The notes: generated by a model not told the origin, from the sequence alone. Counted from the stretch's first letter, positions 1-12,288 are shown. The stretch: 64,000 nt of DNA from Symsagittifera roscoffensis (GCF_963678635.1 NC_087070.1:36955109-37019108), one strand, 5' to 3'. Numbers and translations: made by a program.

Positions 1-2419
1 CGAGGCCTGGAAAAAAAACATATTTAGTTTGAATATTGGCTAGTTTGGAAAAAAAACGTGGCTAGTTTGAGAGTACCGAAAATTCAGATGTTCTCAGCTT
101 GAAATTACGTTTCATTGTGTGGTTTTAGTCAATCGAAATTAGTTTTTGATCTCAGAAAATCAAGCAAGGAGATCTAAAAAATGATATCTCCAATCTCGAT
201 GAACTCAAACAGATCGGCAAAAAACGACAACATTTTTTTTGAAACAGCCAACAGACAGTTGGAAAGAGTCAATGATCTCACGGAAAACGAAAAAAAATGA
301 TTCACTTGTTTTAATTTTTCGGAAACAAAAAATCTTACGTTGAAGTTCTTTCAATTTCAAGCATCTTTTATGATTGAATTTTTAATAAAACAAACCCAAT
401 TTGAGAAAACTGGATCAAATGGTAACTTTCGTATTCCGCTGCAAATTAAATTAACTGAGGCTCTTTCCGTTTTCACCCATATTTGGATTTGAATTTTTAC
501 ACTTCGCATCATTTTGGTTCAACGAAAATATAGTATTGCAAGCTACCAAATAGAAAGTGAGATGGCAATCACTAAAAAGAAAAAAATGAACTTGAACAAA
601 AAATCAATTTCAGAAAAACAGACGAGAGACACAACCACTAACATACAAGCTTTTAGTATTTGCCTATCGTTTACTAAGCCGAAAACACATTGATCAGGAT
701 ACAATAAAAGCCAAAGTAAATTGTTGTCATAAAAAAATTCAGCGATTGAATTGTTTGAATTTTTAACGTTTACACTACTACCAAACTGATTTGCTTAAAG
801 CAAAAATAATCATTTTTCTCTTAAGCCAATGTAAAATAAGTTCAATAAACAGAAAAAAGATAAACCGAAATCAATTAGGCTGAAAAAAGTTTCTTAGCGA
901 AAAAAATACTTGAAAATAACAGAAAGCACAACAGTCAGGGTACAAAAGCTACAGAAGTCAATCGAGATTACAATAAAAACTGCTCACAGTACAACGAAAA
1001 TCCATGATATGGCAACTAAGCCGACATAACATAAGCCGACAAACTGTAGTCCGACTAATCAATTTTTCCCAAAAAAAAATCAATTTCAGACACTAAAAAA
1101 CCACGGTCCGGCCGGAACTCGAACCTCAGAACATAGGGTGCAAGGCAACCGCATTTCCTCCGGGACAAGAAGGATGGGGCTTGAAGGTTGCTCAGGTTCG
1201 ATAATATAGCAACATAAGTTTCTCACAAATCTGTAAGATAAGTAGTTTACGAGGAAAAAAGTCTAGTCCCCGATTACAAGACACTTGCTCTCGCAAGTGT
1301 GAAAATTTTTTAGCGTTATCACAATGCAAAATAAAGACCCCGTTGTACGGTAGCAATTTACCGGTTGGGACATAATTGCTGTTCATAATTTCTATCGTAA
1401 CATTACCTATTTTGCCATAATAGTATAATAATCAACTGAAATGAAAACATTTGAAATGCGTTGGGAAAGTGCGAAAAAACTTAAACAATTTTAAACAAAG
1501 ACAATAAAATTTTGCGCCGTATGCTCAATTGCTACTGGATAGCTTAACTTGCTTTCGTTTAAAAAAAAATTGAGTTTAACTTGAAAGTGCCACCGCGAAA
1601 ACTCAAATTTGAGCGTGAACCTTTTTCTTGATTTCATCCTTCCAAAAAGCACGACCTAAACATCAAGCACCTTACAAACAAAGCCTCATACGTACAAGTG
1701 TGTTTGAAACTGCAAAAGTCAGCGACGCCTGGGTTGGCGCTACTTCAACGTGGTTGCTCAGATGGCCAGAAGAATTGCACGCACACAGTCCCATCGACAC
1801 TGATATGAAACTGAAACAGCCAGAAGCATAATCCACGAACATTCTACACTTTCGTTATTCTTTCAGCTCTTTTACTTTCATTTCCTCTGTGAAAAACATA
1901 AATTTGGATCGATAGGTACGTTCTCAGAGAACTAAAGTCCACTTTCGAAAATCGCTCACATTTTTCGTGACCTTTACAAATTTGCTGTTCGATATGCCTT
2001 CCTTTTAACAAAAAACGAGCTGAGCTTGAAAAAAATGAACTTCCAACCTGGAAAAATCATATTTGAGCGTGAACACTTTCCTGAAAAAAAAATCATCCCG
2101 ATGTATAAAAGTTACAACCACTTCGTTCTTTTACACTTAATTCATGTTTTTAAAAGCAAAAAATCATTTGGTCTAACTAACAGAAATTTTAGCGCAAACA
2201 CCAAAAACCACATACTTGCTACTCTATCAAAACTGCAAATTAAACGTTGCGTATCTACAAATAGTCAAAGCGGACGTCAAATTCACGAAGGGTTTTTAAA
2301 AGATATTGACGAACATCGACAAAACAGTAAATTAAGTCTATTTTTTTTACTAACCAGTAAATTAAGTCTACTAACCATTTCACAAAGTATAAATTAAAGA
2401 AATTGTACAAATTACTTAA
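1..2419. other. AT-rich intronic or intergenic DNA, no gene seen
   Basis: This stretch lies 3' of the last visible exon of the minus-strand transporter gene, so it may be intron or the gene's 3' side. No open frame here has the composition or motifs of a protein. Some segments recur inside the same region: the stretch at about 361-440 is similar to about 6185-6260, and the stretch around 1980-2080 is similar to about 6345-6440. It is therefore built partly from old dispersed repeats. Confidence 0.6.
1101..1168 (-). repeat. tRNA-like relic (possible tRNA-derived SINE head)
   Basis: Read on the minus strand, the segment contains GGTTCGAGTTCC, a near-consensus RNA polymerase III B box. About 35 nt upstream is a GC-rich part that could be a decayed D-arm. 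The acceptor arms pair only partly, so I do not call a functional tRNA. A SINE head or a tRNA pseudogene is the likeliest reading. Confidence 0.35.
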
Positions 2420-4900
2420 AACATCAGGGAAATGCGTCTAAGAGAAAGGACAATACTTCAACCGAGACAAGGCCAATTAATAATTTTCTCCTGAAAATAA
2501 GACAATGAATGGAAATAACGAATAATGAGTATAACAATTTTACTGCCCTCAGAAAAGCGAGAAGATAATTATCATCACCATGGAATTGAGCCAACAAGTG
2601 CGTAAAAAGCAACACACTCGTCAACCCAACCCCACTACAAATTAGCCTGGCATTTTTCATCACAGAACAATTATTCGCGCGTACAGTTATGATGTATTGT
2701 ATGAAAAACAAATCTGTTCAAAATAGTTAGTTTGTTCACCATGCCAAAATTGGTTGCATAGTGAAAAATTTAGAGTAAATTTCAAAACTTATATGAAAAA
2801 TGGGGGAAATGGAAAAGAGCTCTCAAAGCACTTACAATGTTTTCAAAACAAAAGCAGCTTCAAAAATCAGAGAACAATCAATTTAACATTATTGCTGTCC
2901 TCAGAAAAAGCGAGAAGATAATTGTCATCACCATGAAATTGAGCCAACAAATGCGTAAAAAAGCAACACATTCGTCAACCCAACCCCACTACAAATTAGC
3001 ATGGCATTTCTCATCACAGGACAAATAATTGCGTGTAGAGTTATGATGTAAGGTATGAAAAGCACAACCGTTCAAGTATAGTTTGTTCACAAAGCCAAGT
3101 TTCGTTGCATAGTGACCAATTTAGAATTGTTTTCAAAACTTGAATAAAAGTGCGGGAAATGGAAAAGAGCCCTCTTAGCACTGACAATGTTTTCAAAACA
3201 ATAGCGGCTTGATAAAACAGAGAATAATGAACTTCACATTTTTGTTGTGTCCTCAGAAAAGAGAGAAGATATTTGTCATCAACATGAAATTGAGCCGACA
3301 AATGCGTTAAAAAAGCAACGCACTCGTCAACACAACCCCTTCTACAAAATAGCATGGCATTTTTTATCACAGAAAAATAAATTGCGCGTAGAGTTACAAT
3401 GTAAGGTATGAAAAAAAATCCGTTCGAAACAGTTAGTTTGTTCACCATGCCAAAATTGGTTGCATAATGACACACTTAGAGTAGTTTTCAAAACTTAAAT
3501 AAAGAAGGGGGAAATAGAAAAGAGCGCTCAGGGACACTAGCAATGTTTTCAAAACAATAGCGGCTTGATAAATCACAGATCAACGAACTTTTCCATAGGT
3601 TACGATGTAAGGTATTAAAGACTAAATCTGTTCAAAATAGTTAGTTTGTTCACCATGCCAACTTTCCTTGCATAGTGACAAATTTAGAGTAGTCTTCAAA
3701 ACTTGAACAAAATGTGAGGGAAATGGAAAAGAGCCCTCATGGCACTAACAATGTTTTCAAGACAATAGCGGCTTGATAAATCATAGAACAATGAGTTTGA
3801 CATTTTTGCTGTGACAAGCTTAGAGTAGTTTTCAAAACTTGAATGAAACGTGGGGGGAACGGAAAAATGCCCTCCTTGAAACCAACAATACTTTAACAAC
3901 AATAGCGGCTCGAAAAATCACCGAACAATGAATTTAACGTTCTTTGCTGTCCACAAAAAAAAGCGAGAAGATAATTGTCATCACCATGAAATGGAGCCAA
4001 CAAGTGCGTAAAACAGCAACACGCTTGTCAATCAACCCAATTCCACCACGAATACGCATGGAATTTTTTATAAACAAAAAGTTACTTGTGCGTAGAGATA
4101 AGATGTAAGGTATGAAAACACAAATCTGTTCAAAATAGTTAGTTTGTTCACCATGCCAAGTTCCGTTGTGGTGACAAATTTAGTAGTTTTAAAAATTTAA
4201 AACAAAAAAGGAGAAAATGCGAAAGCAACTTCATGGCACTAACAATGTTTTCAAAACAATAGCGGCTTGATAAATCACAGAACAATGAAATTAACACTTT
4301 AAGCTGTCCTGAGAAAAAGCGAAAATATAATTGTCATCGCAAAAAAATTGAGCCAACAAGTGCGTAACAAGCAGCGCACTTTTTATCAAAAAAGAATTCT
4401 TACACTTAAGTGTTAAGTATAAAAAAAACAAATCTATTCAAAATAGTTTGTTCACCATGCCAAGTTTCGTTGCATAATGACAAATTTTAGTAGTTTTCAA
4501 AATTTAAATCAAAAGAGGGAAATGTAAAAGAGCCCTCATGGCACTAATAATGTTTGCAGAACAAAAGCGTCTTGATAAACCAGAACAATGAATTTAACAT
4601 TTTTTGCTGTCCTCAGAAAAAGCGAGACGATATTTGTCATCACAAAAAAAATGAGCCAACAAGTGCGTCAAAAGCAACGCAATTTTTATCACAGAACATT
4701 TTTTACAGTTACAAAGTAAAGTATGAAAAACAAATCTGTTCAAAATAGTTTGTTCAGAACAATGAATTTAATATTTTTTGCTGTCCTCAGAAAAAGCGAA
4801 AAAAAAAATTGTCATCACCATGGAATGGAGCCAACAAGTGCGTTAAAAAGCAACACACTCGTCAACTCATTCGGTGTTTTTCATCACAGAACAATTACTT
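2420..4900. repeat. Degenerate tandem repeat array, unit about 350 bp
   Basis: The same ordered set of phrases returns at about 2547, 2904, 3252, 3950, 4310, 4612 and 4785: a 'cctcagaaaaagcgagaaga' core, then 'gagccaacaagtgcgt', then 'gtttgttcaccatgccaa', then 'aatgttttcaaaaca'. Spacing is mostly 300-360 bp and the copies differ by many substitutions and small indels. Open frames on both strands come from the repeat and are not genes. Confidence 0.75.
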
Positions 4901-4989
4901 TTACAAAATTTCTAGAACTGCTGAACATATTGACAATTGAAAAGGAAACCGTGTTAAACAAATCCAGTGCAAACCATCAAATCAAATAA

Positions 4990-6924
4990 CGTGCCATACT
5001 CAAATTTTGAATACATGCTCATCTAAACATGAACTGATTTGGTATCTTCTACTTCTGATTTTGTAGTAGCTGAATTTAAGTGGAAAAAAAACTAAAACGG
5101 CCGAATACGAAGTTCCTCCCCATTTTCAATGATCGGAACAAAAACTACGACCTAAATAAGTGTCTTGATTTCAATCATCAATTTCCATATCTGAGGAAAT
5201 TAAGCTTAGAGATGTTTCTCTCTCAATTTAATTGGTTAGCTCAATTTTAGACCGTCGGAACAATGAGCGTGAGCAATATGTTCTCGAACAACTTTCTACA
5301 ATTATTTAATCGTAAAGCGTCCGCGAAAATCTTCATAAAACACAACCTTAAAAAAATGATAGAAAACGAACCAATTTGGTTCTCGGAAGATTGATAACTT
5401 TCCCAGTAAAGCAGAAAACGCAAAGCTTGAAACCTTTTATGCTGTGACATACTTGAAAAAGGATGTACTCTGCTCCTAGTATTTTTCCATCTGGCCCATA
5501 AGAACATGCATTCGCTTCCCATTACCATTAAAATTCGTGCTGCCCACTATTATACATTAGATTTCACTACTCAATTAAAAAAATATGAGCCGCAACACGA
5601 AAACAACTAAGAATTTGCTATTTTAAGATACATTAGGGGCAGAAATAATTCATGCATTCGACACTTTAGGTTAATTAAAAACAAGAAAAAGGTGAAGAGG
5701 AGCTTCTCAACATCTGCAATTCACGTTCAAATTTAACATAGATGCAAAGCTGCACTTCGCAAACTCAGAGACAAAATGGCAAAAGAGCTTTAAAAACGCA
5801 AGAAAATATAAAAATAGGCGTTGAAATTTTATAACAAATTTTCGCTGCATCCAGAATTCGAACCAGAAAAAAAAACAATTAAATTCAAAACCCTTGGTGA
5901 ATAAAGACAAAATGATTTGGACTAGAGGACGCCTTGCAAATTCTGACAGCCATAAAACGTGAGGTAGTTTTAGTTGAAAACAGAATTTTGTACCATTTTT
6001 TTATTTGTACCCCAATTGCTGTGTCGAATACTAAAAAATATAGTGCGCACCTAGAAACGTAAACATAGCTAACAGACAGCTGAAAAATGAAGGCAAGTGA
6101 ACAGAACAAAATAATGACTTGTTTTTTTTAAAATCTCATCTTTCGAACTTCAAATAAAAACTAGAGCGTTAAATCTCTCAGATTTTCTGGAAAATTTTAT
6201 GATTGGCATTTTTTTGATAAAACTAACCCAATTTGAGAAAATTGGATCAATGGTAAAATTTTTATATCGCTGATATGGGAAATCTGGTAATTAATTAATT
6301 CCATTTTCGAAACTAGAAGTCGATCCCTTCGAGACCTTAACACTTTTGCTGTTCGATAGTGGAGTTTGCCTTCCTTTTAACAAAAAAATGAAGTGAGCTT
6401 AAAAATAAATCAACCGTCAAACCGCGAAAATCAAATTTTAGCGTGCACAAATTTTTGAGACTTTTCCTGAAAAAAATAAACTAACAGAAAACTCCTAAGC
6501 TAACAAAAAAACTCCCAAAAAACCAAGACCTATATAAAAGTATGACTCTTAAAACACTGGATCAATAGATATTTTTATTCCGCAGGGAAATCGAAAAATT
6601 AAAAAACTACATTTTAAACCTAAAATCAATTACCGTTTTTAGTGACATTTGGAATTCAATAATTCGAGAGCGTAACTTGCCTTCCTTTGAGCAAATGATA
6701 TTTGAATTGAAATTGGAAATCAACTCAAGCCGCAAAAAAAATCAGCTTGGTCGCGAAAAATTTTTGCATTCTTTCTTGCAAAAAGACTTAAATGAACATC
6801 TTCACTTCGTTTACTGACAGTTCATAACTTCTGTTAAGAACATCCACAACAGAAAAAAATCATCAAAAACTGGCAACTGCTTATAAGCAAAAAACAAAAT
6901 TGCATGTCAATGTCTGCTTCTCAC
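4990..6924. other. AT-rich intron-like DNA, no gene seen
   Basis: No convincing exon was found, although the transporter should continue to lower coordinates after 6925. Segments near 6185-6260 and 6345-6440 repeat sequence found at the left end of the window. A lone B-box-like word occurs near 5850 on the minus strand without a partner A box. Confidence 0.5.
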
Positions 6925-7072
6925 AGCAGAGCTAGGGCGACGTTGTCTGACAGACTGAAGAGGAGGGTGAAGAGAGCGGGTCCCACTAGTCCCACTGTTG
7001 TCATGGCCCTCCTCACAGAAAGAGTGGTCCAACTGCGCTTCACAATTAAATAGTCTGCATAATGGCCGGCCA
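6925..7072 (-). CDS. SLC17-like transporter, exon f (helices 8-9)
   Basis: 148 nt, phase 1 to phase 2. The acceptor is GTGCTTTAG|TGG and a donor GCTCTGCT|GTGAGA is available. Joined to exon e it gives SILGVVAGHYADYLIVKR, which corresponds to the G-x-x-x-D loop between helices 8 and 9. SVRRAM and a helix 9 segment VGLVGPALFTLLFSLS follow. If the donor is not used, an in-frame TGA follows at once and would end the protein three helices short of the family norm. I therefore favour splicing to an exon not found here. Confidence 0.7.
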
Positions 7073-7177
7073 CTAAAGCACAAAACGACACGAACACTTT
7101 ATTGCCGGCTCTTTTCCACACATTTTTGATTTTCGCTCGAATTTGATTGATCAGAACGCATTTGAAATAACTTTCGG

Positions 7178-7256
7178 TCTACTTAACAATCCCCCCTATT
7201 GTACCTACTAAAGAATCTACCGCCCCTTCTTGAAAGGGGGGAGATTGTTAAGTAGA
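7178..7256. repeat. Fold-back element 1 (C-rich/G-rich arms)
   Basis: The left arm TCTACTTAACAATCCCCCC and the right arm GGGGGGAGATTGTTAAGTAGA are near-perfect inverted repeats around a short centre. The whole is only 79 bp and sits in the e-f intron of the transporter gene. It resembles a miniature inverted-repeat element. No target duplication is obvious. Confidence 0.65.
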
Positions 7257-7708
7257 TCCATATTTTTTTATGTCCTTAATTAAAATGCCTCAAAGTTGAA
7301 AACTTTTTGATCAACATTTTTTCATTTTTTACTTTTTTTATACAGTTGGCTTATGGACACTTCTTTGACAACTTTATGTTGCAACTTTACGATGAGGTAG
7401 AGAAGCTGGAAAAATTAATTGCAATATTGGTGATCTTGAGCAACTTAATTGGGCAAAAAATCGGTAGATATTGGCTCTTTTTCTTATAAAAATTTGCTGC
7501 GGAAGAGGGGGAGGAAGAAAAACACACCAGACGTTAAGTAAGAATTTTTTACTCAGTTGATTTTTTGTTCACTTGCTTCGACATAAAAAGATATTACCAA
7601 CAATTGGAAATGACCTATACAAATACCCGTATCTTAATAATGATGAATGCTTGTCCATAATTAAAAAGCATTCAGGACAACATATCACTCACTCCGAGCG
7701 ACCTTTTT

Positions 7709-7875
7709 GGGATCTTGTTAACTATCCCCCCCCCCCCCCTATAGTACCTTGTAACGATTATCCCCCCTATAAAGAAAAAATTGAACACTTAAGCATACAC
7801 GAATTTTGTACCTTGTTAACTACCCCCCACCCCCCCCCCCCCATTGCAATAGGGGGGAAATAGTTAACAAGATCC
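7709..7875. repeat. Fold-back element 2 (C-rich/G-rich arms)
   Basis: The outer arms are GGATCTTGTTAACTATCCCC and the complement ending in AGTTAACAAGATCC. Inside are further C-runs and a second copy of the CTTGTTAAC word, so it looks like a compound or grown version of the fold-back at 7,178-7,256. The two share the arm plan (TTAAC, then a run of C) and lie in the same intron. The open frame crossing it is not a gene. Confidence 0.6.
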
Positions 7876-7986
7876 CCTTTCTTTTTGCGCTACCCGTTTA
7901 AGCGTGAAAAACACCCGAACAGCAACACCTTCCTATCCTCCTTAGGAAGAATGGCCAGAGCATAAAATGATGCAGAACTAACTGAC

Positions 7987-8182
7987 CGACTCCGAGTATT
8001 GAGTTGGCAGCGTATGGGAATGCAGTGAGAGACATCTCGTCCGGTTTGGCCTTGAACACTCTGTCGAGGTAGGTGGGCAGCCACGACATCACAGTGTAAT
8101 TTGAGCAGTTCATGCACAGGTGGGCGAAGTAGATTGCCAAGAGGGAAGAGTGATTCACGAACTCACTCCAATGCACCGAGGA
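7987..8182 (-). CDS. SLC17-like transporter, exon e (helix 7)
   Basis: 196 nt, phase 0 to phase 1. The acceptor is GTTTTCAG|TCC and the donor GAGTCG|GTCAGT on the minus strand. It encodes SSVHWSEFVNHSSLLAIYF, helix 7 with the family motif MSWLPTYLDRVF, and the start of helix 8 (AFPYAANSILGV). This matches SLC17A9 around its LLSWLPTFFEE segment. Confidence 0.78.
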
Positions 8183-8660
8183 CTGAAAACGAAAAAAAAA
8201 ACTAGAATACACCAGAACCAAAACTGGATTCAACTCTACACCAGACCACCATTTGGCTCTTTTCCAACACCCCCTCCACCTCTTCGATTGGGTTGAAACC
8301 GTACTCTAAGGACACCATTCGACCGGCTTGACCGTCTTTTTGATGTTGTCTCGATATATTTATAACAGCTGTTTGCTAAGATTTACAAATACACTAAAAC
8401 GATTTCATTATGATTTTCTTTATTATATTATTTCAAAACAATTTATGACAATACTTCAAAAGCTAGTTCGCAAAAATGGATGAAGGCGATTATAAGTCAG
8501 GATACAAACCACATATTATTCCACGAACCACTCAGGCGTCATTTGTGATACAAAGACATTGAACAACACTAAAAAATTCCAATTGACTAATTCCTTACTG
8601 TAATTTTCAAAAATGCATTAGAATACCTGAACAAAACAAATCATAACATAGTTAGACAGC

Positions 8661-10206
8661 CTGTTTTGCGGTGCCCATGGTACGTTTTGCATTGAACATG
8701 GTATGTTATACAATATCGATGGCATGTTTTACAAAGCCTTCAATGTCTGTACAAAGCCTGCAATGTCTGCAAAGTATGTTTTGCAATGTCCATGTTGCAT
8801 GTTTTCCAATATCCATGGTATGTTTTGCAATATCCATGGTATGTTTTCCAATAATCATTTATGTTTTGCAAGGTGCATGGTAAGTTTTGCGATGTGCATG
8901 ATATGTTTTGCATTGTCGATGATATGTTTTCCAATATCCATGGTATGTTTATGCAATGTCCATGGTGTATTTTTTCCCAAATCCATGGTATGTTTTCGAA
9001 TATCCATGGTACGTTTTCCAAAACCCATGTTATGATTTTCAATGTGCACGTAATGTTTTGCAACGTCCATGGTATGTTTTGCAGTCCATGGTGTATGTTT
9101 TGCAATGTGCATAGTACGCTTTGCACTATCCATGGCATGTTTTGCATTATCCACGGTATGTTTTGCAATATCCAAGTTATGTTTTCCAATATCCATATTA
9201 TGTTTTGCAAAAAGCATAGAATGTTTTCCAATATCCATGGTATGTTTTCCAATATTCATGGTACGTTTTGCAATATCCATGGTCTGATTCGCAATATGCA
9301 TGGTACATTTTCCAATACCCATGTTATGTTTCGCAAAAAGCATGGAATGTTTTCCAATATCCATGGTATGTTTTCCAATATTCATGGTACGTTTGCAATA
9401 TCCATGGTCTGATTCGGAATATGCATGGTACATTTTCCAATACCCATGTTATGTTTTGCAATGTGCATGGTATGTTTTGCGATGTCCATGGTAAGTTTTG
9501 CAATGGCTATGGTATGTTTTCCAATAACCATGGTATGTTTTTCCAATGTCCATGGTGTGTTTTGCACTCACCACGGTATGTTTTACAAAATCGATGGTAC
9601 ATTTTCCAATATCCAAGGTATAATTTACTATGCCAATGGTGTATGTTTTCCGAAATCCATGGTATATTTTTCGATATCCATGATATGTTTTCCAATATCC
9701 ATGTTATGTTTTCCAATATCCATGTTATTTTTTGCAAAGTGCATGGGATGTTTGCATTGTCAATGGTACGTTTTCCAATATTCATGGTATGTTTTTCCAA
9801 ATTCCAAGGTATGTTTTGTACATTTCCAATATCCATGGTTTAATTTACTATGTAAATGGTGTATGTTTTCCGAAACCCATGGTGTATTTTCAAATATCCA
9901 TGGTATGTTTTCCAATATCCATGTTAAGTTTTGCAATGTGCATGGCATATTTTGCGATGTCCATGTTATGTTTGCATAATCTATGGTATGTTTTCCATTA
10001 TCCATGGTATGTTTTTGCAATTTCCATGGTATGTTTAGCATTATCCATTGTATGTTTTGCAAAATCCATGGTATGTTTTGCAAAATCCATGTACGTTTTC
10101 CAATATCTATGGTATAATTTGCAATGTGCATGGTATGTTTTGCAAAGTGCATGGTATTTTTTGCAATGTGCAAAGCTTGTTCTGCTTTAACCATAATATG
10201 TTTTCC
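8661..10206. repeat. 21-bp minisatellite array (about 70 units)
   Basis: The unit is approximately TATGTTTTCCAATATCCATGG, with GCAA/CCAA and other point variants, repeated over about 1.5 kb in the d1-e intron. Because the unit length is a multiple of three, it creates long open frames in several frames on both strands with repetitive peptides. These are artefacts of the array. The CCATGG word in nearly every unit is a palindrome. Confidence 0.9.
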
Positions 10207-10324
10207 ACACAGAAGCGAAGCTCCGCTTCGCAAAAACTTGCAAGAACACGCCCAAAAAGCAGTTCTATCGAAAGAAATAAGAGAAAAAAGAAACAAGCCT
10301 CGAAATAGCAAAAACGGGCCTTAG

Positions 10325-10392
10325 CAAAGACTTGAATTAGCACAAATCTGCGACCTGAGTCTCACGCACTAGCCATTCAGCCAAGGATGCTC
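10325..10392 (-). repeat. tRNA-derived relic 1 (repeated at 13,054-13,110 and 13,962-14,030)
   Basis: On the minus strand the sequence reads GCATCC, then a good A box TGGCTGAATGG, then GTGAGACTCAGGTCGCAGATT, and a weak B-box-like word AATTCAAGTC. The layout is that of a serine/leucine-type tRNA head with decayed 3' half, as in a tRNA-derived SINE. It occurs once in each copy of the duplicated block and once in the partial copy. Confidence 0.45.
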
Positions 10393-10720
10393 AAATTCCC
10401 CTAAAACTAGCCACCAATAACGCAGCTATATTTGCTATTAAATTGCCAATTCGATGCAGCAAAAGTAGCACCAAATACAAAAAGATACAATTTTGCATGT
10501 AATAAATTGCATATCAATAAGCCACATTATGTATAATTTATTATAAGATTACGTATAAGATATATTAAGTTAGAAAATTTCTGAAATCGAGATTTTATTG
10601 TTGTTCTTGTTTGAAACAAATAGCTTTTTTGGTTCACGAAGCACATGTTATCAATAAGCTGTAAAGGTGCAACAAATAAGCTGCCATGCCAATTCGATGC
10701 AGCAAATATTGTTGCTTTAA

Positions 10721-10834
10721 TTCGCAACAATATTTGCGACTAATTCGCAACAATATTAGCGACTAAATCCCAACAATATTAGCGACTAAACCGCAACAAT
10801 ATTTGCGACTCAGTCGCAACAAAATTTGCAACTT
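10721..10834. repeat. GCGACTAA-type minisatellite, about 23-bp unit
   Basis: Four to five imperfect units of CGCAACAATATTTGCGACTAA with A/T changes. The same short array recurs at 13,440-13,532 and 14,358-14,467 as part of the duplicated blocks. The unit contains the inverted words TTGCGAC and its near complement, so it can form small hairpins. Confidence 0.75.
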
Positions 10835-11059
10835 AGGTTGGAAAAAAAAGAAAGTTCGTACTTAAAACACTTTGCTTCGCAGGTGTAGATATCCATGGTA
10901 TTATTTGCAATGCGCAAGCTATGTTCTGCAAGGTCAAAGTGTGTTTTGCGCACAGAGGCGAAGCTGTGCTTCGCAAACACTAGCGAGAGCACGACAAAAA
11001 TCAGCTCTATAAGTGTAAAAAAAAAGAAATGATCCTCGAATTAGTAAAAATTCGGTTTC

Positions 11060-11138
11060 ATTTCAGATTCGATCTCCGACCTAAGGCGACCTAGATAATA
11101 TGATTCTCACGCAATAAACCACTCAGCCACCGACGCTT
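11060..11138 (-). repeat. tRNA-derived relic 2 (repeated at 14,697-14,775)
   Basis: The minus strand shows GCGTCGG, a textbook A box TGGCTGAGTGG, the anticodon-arm region GTGAGAATC, and a B-box-like GATCGAATCT about 50 nt later. The resemblance to relic 1 suggests both are SINE heads of one family. A functional tRNA is unlikely because the acceptor ends do not pair. Confidence 0.45.
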
Positions 11139-11402
11139 AATTATTCGAAAACTCTTGCGCGAATAAAGCAGAAAAAAGATGCAATGAAATTTCCAATGCT
11201 ACAGATCGTGATTATAGCAAAAATTCCACCAAATAATGAACACTTTGCAACCAAATAATGAACACTTTTATTTGCGAGTTAGGTTAGAAAAAAAGAAAGT
11301 TCGTTCTAATACACTAACGCTCGCAAGCTCGCACTTGTAAATATCCATATGTTTTCCAATGCCCATGGTATAAGAAAAGGTATAACGCCTCAAAATGTTT
11401 AC

Positions 11403-11546
11403 CTTTGGAGCAACATAAGAGTATTCGGGTAGTTTGTGTGTTGCGCTGTTGCATCTACTGATGAAGAGAAGCCATAGGAGACCCCACAGGAACCCCAGTC
11501 CCCCGAATGAGATAAAACTGGCCTGCCATACCATTTGGGGACACAC
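11403..11546 (-). CDS. SLC17-like transporter, exon d, copy 1
   Basis: 144 nt, phase 0 at both ends, identical in protein to exon d copy 2. It precedes a 3.2-kb intron that holds the 21-bp minisatellite and the GCGACTAA-type minisatellite, then exon e. Confidence 0.75.
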
Positions 11547-11775
11547 CTGTTAAAAATACTTGAGAAAAGTAATAAACCGACGAGCTGCGTAGAAAAACAG
11601 AACCGACAGCTGCGTCGAAAAAACCCAACGAAATGTATACACTATTGGTATTTTATTTTCAAAGAGGAATTGCAGCTAAAATCCTTGCGCATGGACATTG
11701 GTCGGAATGTTTGATATGTTTCTTGGAATGAAAAATTCATAGACAGCCTCTTTTGGAAGTGAACGAGAAACTTAC

Positions 11776-11906
11776 CACAGATGCGACCACTTGACCCACA
11801 GAGCCCCCTGAGACCAAATATGAGAAGGCTTTGGCTCGTTCCTCTTTGTGTACATTCTCCGAAAAGATCTGGAAGATTGCCGGAAGAGCCAGACCTTCGG
11901 CCAGTC
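11776..11906 (-). CDS. SLC17-like transporter, exon c, copy 1
   Basis: 131 nt, same splice signals, phases and protein sequence as exon c copy 2 (15,416-15,546). The intron to exon b copy 1 is 240 bp, as in the other copy. The lack of any amino-acid difference points to a young duplication or to sequence exchange between the copies. Confidence 0.75.
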
Positions 11907-12146
11907 CTGCAATAGTTGCAAGATAATTTTGTTTTACAGATACTTCGAAGCTCATTTCTGAAGAAGTTAGTCTATTAGAGAACGGTTAAAGAAAAACTGA
12001 GTTTCCAGATTTTATTTAAAAAAGGGCTATCTAAGTTTTGAAATAAATCCGAGAAAGAAGAGCATTAACCAGTTGAATCTACCCTCCTCTCAGATAAGAA
12101 CTTTAAAAACGCATCTCTTGATTTGTAAACAGGTAATCCAACTCAC

Positions 12147-12288
12147 CTAACCCCACCCGGGTGATAATCATGACGACGTCAAAATGTGCAAAGAAAGGAG
12201 TAAGGAAGGTTGCCAATGACCACACAAATACTGCAAAGGTCAGCACCCTTTTTCCTCCAAGGCGTATTGAAAGACTGCCGCCCAAGAC
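12147..12288 (-). CDS. SLC17-like transporter, exon b, copy 1
   Basis: 142 nt, same splice sites, phases and encoded residues as the copy at 15,787-15,928. It lies 2.75 kb downstream of exon d copy 2. Because exon d ends in phase 0 and exon b begins in phase 0, splicing d2 to b1 would keep the reading frame. That would add a second helix 3-6 block. Skipping either triplet also keeps frame. Confidence 0.75.

Noticed and set aside
1101-1168. Functional tRNA gene
   Set aside because: Good B box, but the acceptor and anticodon arms do not pair properly. Kept only as a relic.
2026-2397. Plus-strand frame of 123 codons
   Set aside because: AT-rich, lysine- and phenylalanine-heavy, without motifs. 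It overlaps dispersed repeat sequence.
8740-9979. Long open frames of 150-190 codons on both strands
   Set aside because: They are translations of the 21-bp minisatellite. The peptides are simple repeats, and several frames are open at once because the unit is a multiple of three.
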